Part shown: one piece after another, positions 60,204 to 64,000 of the stretch | Layout: every line of letters starts with the position of its first letter | Numbering within the stretch: position 1 is the stretch's first letter | Assembly: GCA_051294375.1 (NCBI GenBank) | Contig: JBJCIZ010000239.1 | Coordinates: forward strand, 7,200,180-7,264,179 | Direction: 5' to 3' | Length of the DNA stretch: 64,000 bases | From: Paraspadella gotoi | Lineage: Eukaryota; Chaetognatha | Made by a program: the position numbers and the translations under genes | Notes under the pieces: model-generated | The model's database searches: none | What the model saw: only the letters and a program-made list of their open reading frames with translations | Told to the model about the DNA's origin: nothing

Positions 60204-60576
60204 CTTCCGCTATCAATTCTTGCATATCACCATCCTCTCCTTGATCATCCTCCAACAAGACCCCCNNNNNNNNNNNNNNNNNNNNNNNNNNNNNNNNNNN
60301 NNNNNNNNNNNNNNNNNNNNNNNNNNNNNNNNNNNNNNNNNNNNNNNNNNNNNNNNNNNNNNNNNNNNNNNNNNNNNNNNNNNNNNNNNNNNNNNNNNNN
60401 NNNNNNNNNNNNNNNNNNNNNNNNNNNNNNNNNTCCAACCCTTCGTCCATGCGGCCGAGCTTCAATCCGTCCAAACAATAAAGCCATTCGTCTTCGGATT
60501 GAGAGAAATCTTTGAAGAAGACGTGGACGATCCGCTTGAGGTCCTCAAAGGCTTTCTTGCTCTCGGCGTAAGTCAT
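60204..60576 (-). CDS. Putative first coding exon of the kelch-like gene (gap inside)
   Basis: Met at 60576 opens MTYAESKKAFEDLKRIVHVF and continues SEDEWLYCLDGLKLGRMDEG up to a 168-N gap. After it the frame reads EDDQGEDGDMQELIAEG and meets a GT donor. An in-frame stop lies nine codons upstream of the Met, supporting this start. The segment is charged, with an acidic stretch, and I do not recognise a domain. Kelch proteins often begin with a BTB or other domain, but no BTB signature is visible. Splicing to 59856 keeps the frame. The size of the part hidden in the gap is unknown. Confidence 0.55.
60266..60433. other. Assembly gap (168 N)
   Basis: Interrupts the putative first coding exon. 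Confidence 0.95.
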
Positions 60577-60603
60577 TTCTACGATTTTGGAAAGGCTTCA
60601 TAA

Positions 60604-60975
60604 ATTTTTTTTCTGAATATTATCGATAACAGTCTTTTTGTCACATTACAAAGTTATATCAATCGCAGTATTAAAATATGGTTTTTCTGCCAAAAAAAGC
60701 ACCTTGAATTTTGTTAACTTATAAAATTTTATAACTTTTATTACTATTTAATCTGTTAAAACTTAAAAGTGAATTCATTTAGATTTTTTTCCTTTTATAA
60801 CTGGTTTTGTGTCTTAAATTATCAAAAATTATAAATAGAAGACCACAAAATCAAATTAAAACGAGCAATAGTAAAATATCAAATGGCGAAATACTAATTT
60901 ACATTTCAAATTTCCTAATCTTGGGCTCAACAAACTAATAAATAAATGTTCGCGATATTTATTTGTTATTTATTA
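60604..60975. other. AT-rich upstream region
   Basis: Upstream of the putative kelch start on the minus strand; a promoter could lie here but no defined element can be named. Confidence 0.45.
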
Positions 60976-61632
60976 ATTACCTTTTCCTTCATCGACCACG
61001 ATCAAATCTCTCTTCGCCAATAAAGATTTATTTATCAATAACTTATAATCACCTTTTGTTTCATCGACCACGATCAAATCTCTCTTCACCAATAAAGATT
61101 TATTTGTTTATCAATAACTTATAATCACCTTTTCCTTCATCGATCATGATCAAATCTCTCTTCACCAATAAAGATTTATTTGTTTATCAATAACTTATAA
61201 TTACCTTTTCCTTCATCGACCACAATCAAATCTCTCTTCGCCAATAAAGATTTATTTATCAATAACTTATAATCACCTTTTGCTTCGTCGACCACGATCA
61301 AATCTCTCTTCGCCAATAAATATCTATTTATCAATAACTTATAATCACCTTTTGATTCATCGACCACGATCAAATCTCTCTTCACCAATAAAGATTTATT
61401 TGTTTATCAATAACTTATAATTACCTTTTCCTTCATCGACCACAATCAAATCTCTCTTCACCAATAAATATTTATTTATCAATAACTTATAATCACCTTT
61501 TGCTTCATCGACCACGATCAAATCTCTCTTCATCAATAAAGATTTATTTGTTTATCAATAACTTATAATTACCTTTTCCTTCATCAACCGTGATCAAATC
61601 TCTCTTCGCCAATAAATATTTATTTATCAATT
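60976..61632. repeat. 72/76-bp minisatellite (9 units)
   Basis: The landmark ATCAAATCTCTCTT occurs at 61001, 61073, 61149, 61225, 61297, 61369, 61445, 61517 and 61593. Spacings are 72 or 76 bases only. The 76-bp form has an added TTTG in ATTTATTTGTTTATCAATAA. On the minus strand 72-bp units are 24 codons long and give a repeating peptide with KRDLIVVDE, but the 76-bp units break the frame, so coding is unlikely. Confidence 0.95.
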
Positions 61633-62010
61633 TGTTGTTGTTTTGAGAGAGATTATAGATTACTTTGAAACTAGTTTAGCATTAGATATAGTCATTATTT
61701 ATCATAGTTTGATCTAAAATACTTTCAATTTTATGTTAATTTTATTTTTCTCGACCTAATTTGCATTTACAGTAGATACTCGGATCACGCAAGAGAATAT
61801 TGCACTAATTTCATTGAGCTGAATGGCTTTTAAAAATAATTGTCAATTATACACTACGTCATTTTAAAAAACGTCCCCGCTGGGATAATGAATAAATGTT
61901 TTATTTTAGGTATTGCTCCTCCCCCTACTTAAAGTTTTTAACTTTTGTCGCGGATATTTCTTTTTATCGTGGTTTTAATTCATTTTTTCTCAAAATAGCC
62001 TCAACTGACT
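61633..62010. other. Non-coding; contains a dispersed-repeat fragment
   Basis: 61880-61925 matches the ATGAATAAAT...GGTATTGCTCCTCCCCC sequence at 55800-55845 (and inverted at 35218-35260). Confidence 0.6.
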
Positions 62011-62040
62011 TTGAAGCCACAACTTCGCTTCTCGTCCGTC

Positions 62041-62292
62041 ATGGCCGCCGAGCTCGTCGACAGCCGCCCCGCCCGCCTCCGCAGCCGCGAATCCGGAAGC
62101 TCTTCCCTCTTCCTCGACACATCCGGATCGTCGCCAGCCCTCGAATCTGGACCATTCGTCTCCAACTCTCCTTCAACGATCGAAACGCCTCCAAACTCTC
62201 CGTCAAACTCCGAGGCTCTTTTAATCTCCGCTACACGGAGGGCCGTCCTCAGCGGAGTCCCCGAATCTGTCGCGAGTTCTTCAGAGGTTTAA
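62041..62292 (+). CDS. Possible small Ser/Pro-rich protein or 5' exon
   Basis: ATG at 62041 (GTCATGG context; another in-frame Met at 62011) begins MAAELVDSRPARLRSRESGS. The frame stays open to TAA at 62292, with 83 codons from this Met. It is Ser-rich with TPPNSPSN-type motifs typical of disordered, phosphorylatable tails. No domain is recognised. Local GC content is well above the flanks. An overlapping plus frame extends to 62462, so an undetected indel could make the protein longer. A coding origin is suggested by composition only. Confidence 0.3.
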   Translation: MAAELVDSRPARLRSRESGSSSLFLDTSGSSPALESGPFVSNSPSTIETPPNSPSNSEALLISATRRAVLSGVPESVASSSEV

Positions 62293-62519
62293 ATCTCGGA
62301 GAGGGTCTTCTCTTGAATCTTGGGACGACGGCGCCCTCTGAAGCGGTGGTGTCTCAGAAATCAAAGACGTCCTCAGAAAGCTACGATCAATCTGGACGGA
62401 CTCAGCGGCCGAAACATCGAGCCGAAGAAGGTCGCTCCCAGTCTTCGAATCTTGCGACTTGAGTTTATTTCGTCACAATTTTCGAGGAAGAGATCCAAGA
62501 TGACGACTGTTTAAGATGG

Positions 62520-62668
62520 CCGTGGAATCTTTATTGCGAAGAGATATTTGATCGTGGTCCACGAAGGAAAAGGTGAATTATAAGTGTATTGATAAATAAA
62601 TTTTATTGGCGAAGAGAGATGTTGATCGTGGTCGACGAAGGGCAAAAAAGGTGATTATAAGTTATTGA
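62520..62668. repeat. Inverted units of the 72-bp minisatellite
   Basis: Two units in the opposite orientation to 60976-61632 (GATCGTGGTCGACGAAG, GTGATTATAAGTTATTGA), running straight into the 832-N gap. Confidence 0.9.
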
Positions 62669-63500
62669 NNNNNNNNNNNNNNNNNNNNNNNNNNNNNNNN
62701 NNNNNNNNNNNNNNNNNNNNNNNNNNNNNNNNNNNNNNNNNNNNNNNNNNNNNNNNNNNNNNNNNNNNNNNNNNNNNNNNNNNNNNNNNNNNNNNNNNNN
62801 NNNNNNNNNNNNNNNNNNNNNNNNNNNNNNNNNNNNNNNNNNNNNNNNNNNNNNNNNNNNNNNNNNNNNNNNNNNNNNNNNNNNNNNNNNNNNNNNNNNN
62901 NNNNNNNNNNNNNNNNNNNNNNNNNNNNNNNNNNNNNNNNNNNNNNNNNNNNNNNNNNNNNNNNNNNNNNNNNNNNNNNNNNNNNNNNNNNNNNNNNNNN
63001 NNNNNNNNNNNNNNNNNNNNNNNNNNNNNNNNNNNNNNNNNNNNNNNNNNNNNNNNNNNNNNNNNNNNNNNNNNNNNNNNNNNNNNNNNNNNNNNNNNNN
63101 NNNNNNNNNNNNNNNNNNNNNNNNNNNNNNNNNNNNNNNNNNNNNNNNNNNNNNNNNNNNNNNNNNNNNNNNNNNNNNNNNNNNNNNNNNNNNNNNNNNN
63201 NNNNNNNNNNNNNNNNNNNNNNNNNNNNNNNNNNNNNNNNNNNNNNNNNNNNNNNNNNNNNNNNNNNNNNNNNNNNNNNNNNNNNNNNNNNNNNNNNNNN
63301 NNNNNNNNNNNNNNNNNNNNNNNNNNNNNNNNNNNNNNNNNNNNNNNNNNNNNNNNNNNNNNNNNNNNNNNNNNNNNNNNNNNNNNNNNNNNNNNNNNNN
63401 NNNNNNNNNNNNNNNNNNNNNNNNNNNNNNNNNNNNNNNNNNNNNNNNNNNNNNNNNNNNNNNNNNNNNNNNNNNNNNNNNNNNNNNNNNNNNNNNNNNN
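62669..63500. other. Assembly gap (832 N)
   Basis: Begins inside the inverted minisatellite, so an unresolved repeat array is likely. Confidence 0.95.
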
Positions 63501-63574
63501 AGGAAAGGAAAGAATTACATGCGTATCAAACTTTAAAATACAGTTTTTGTATTATTTCTTTCATTTCCTTGCAT

Positions 63575-63823
63575 AGGTAGTTTTTATTTTTATGTCATAC
63601 AACAAATGTAATTAGTATGAAAAACGGACATGTTTTGGCCATATTGTTAGCCTTATTTTCTCTCTCTCTCTCTCACTCTCTCTCTCTAACCATTACTTTT
63701 TGGCAAAAAATCTGTAAGAATTTCAAATCAAAATTTTGCGCGGAAGAAGGCTAACAATATAGCCATAACATGTCCGTTTTTCATACTAATTCCATTTGTT
63801 GTATGAAATAAAAATAAAAACTT
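63575..63823. mobile_element. Third fold-back element with degenerate hammerhead-like core
   Basis: Inverted repeats of about 80 bases (63575-63653 and 63743-63823) share TTAGTATGAAAAACGGACAT and its complement, around a (TC)n tract. The right arm on plus reads CGGAAGAA, GGCT...AGCC stem II, ATAAC, ATGTCC at 63741-63775. This matches the layout of the other two hammerhead fold-backs, with substitutions in the CTGA and GAAAC boxes. Confidence 0.6.
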
Positions 63824-64000
63824 TTTACTTTAGTCTTTTTTTCACCTTCGAAAACAGCATGAGCTCCTTAAACTAACTTCCTCTGTGAAAAGGTTTTTTC
63901 TTTTCACGCCTGCAGAGACGAGCATTCGATATCACCTGCTAGTCTCCAAACCACATTTCACTTGTTATTCATGATTTGTGTCTTCAAAAATATAAGATTT
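63824..64000. other. No recognisable gene
   Basis: Short AT-rich end of the window. Confidence 0.5.

Noticed and set aside
60976-61632. CRISPR-like array
   Set aside because: Units are contiguous 72/76-bp tandem copies without unique spacers, in a eukaryotic setting.
62665-63576. 303-codon plus-strand frame
   Set aside because: It consists almost entirely of N.

Overview
The window looks like a piece of an invertebrate animal genome. It has spliced kelch-repeat exons with GT/AG borders, Ty3/gypsy and BEL/Pao LTR retrotransposons, fold-back elements carrying hammerhead-ribozyme-like motifs, and abundant microsatellites. I cannot name the species. The sequence looks like a lightly polished long-read assembly: frames break at homopolymers, and there are five N gaps (21950-21974, 29837-30337, 59620-59644, 60266-60433, 62669-63500).

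Layout. 1-24.8 kb is AT-rich and nearly gene-free, with alternating purine-rich and pyrimidine-rich blocks, microsatellites, a minisatellite at 12.7 kb and a tandem pair of tRNA-like repeats at 0.6-1.27 kb. 24.8-25.3 kb holds the last exon of a kelch gene on the minus strand. 26.1-27.0 kb is a fold-back element whose two arms each hold a hammerhead-like motif. A BEL/Pao element (27041-33690, 5-bp target duplication TTCTT) is nested in its right arm. That element keeps a long Gag frame, has an internal inverted Gag segment and a protease, and lacks reverse transcriptase. 33.7-36.2 kb is intron with a second hammerhead fold-back, SINE-like sequence and GGAGCT arrays, followed by a kelch exon at 35990-36171. 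36.2-54.8 kb is filled by copies of one Ty3/gypsy element (272-bp LTRs, 4-bp target duplication ACAG) inserted in a kelch intron.

The dominant structure is a large inverted duplication: 31508-47868 reads again, reversed, as 47949-59619 around an 80-nt loop. The left-arm kelch exon is open while its right-arm twin is broken by small indels. Inside the palindrome, 42795-47622 is an apparently exact reverse complement of 49681-54508 about a different centre. This looks more like fold-back reads or an assembly-graph error than biology.

If the right arm is removed, the minus-strand kelch exons at 60.6-59.6, 47.9-47.8, 36.2-36.0 and 25.3-24.8 kb form one gene. The two junctions that can be read directly have matching phase-1 ends. 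61-63.8 kb holds a 72/76-bp minisatellite, inverted copies of it beside a gap, a possible small coding exon, and a third fold-back with a degenerate hammerhead-like core.
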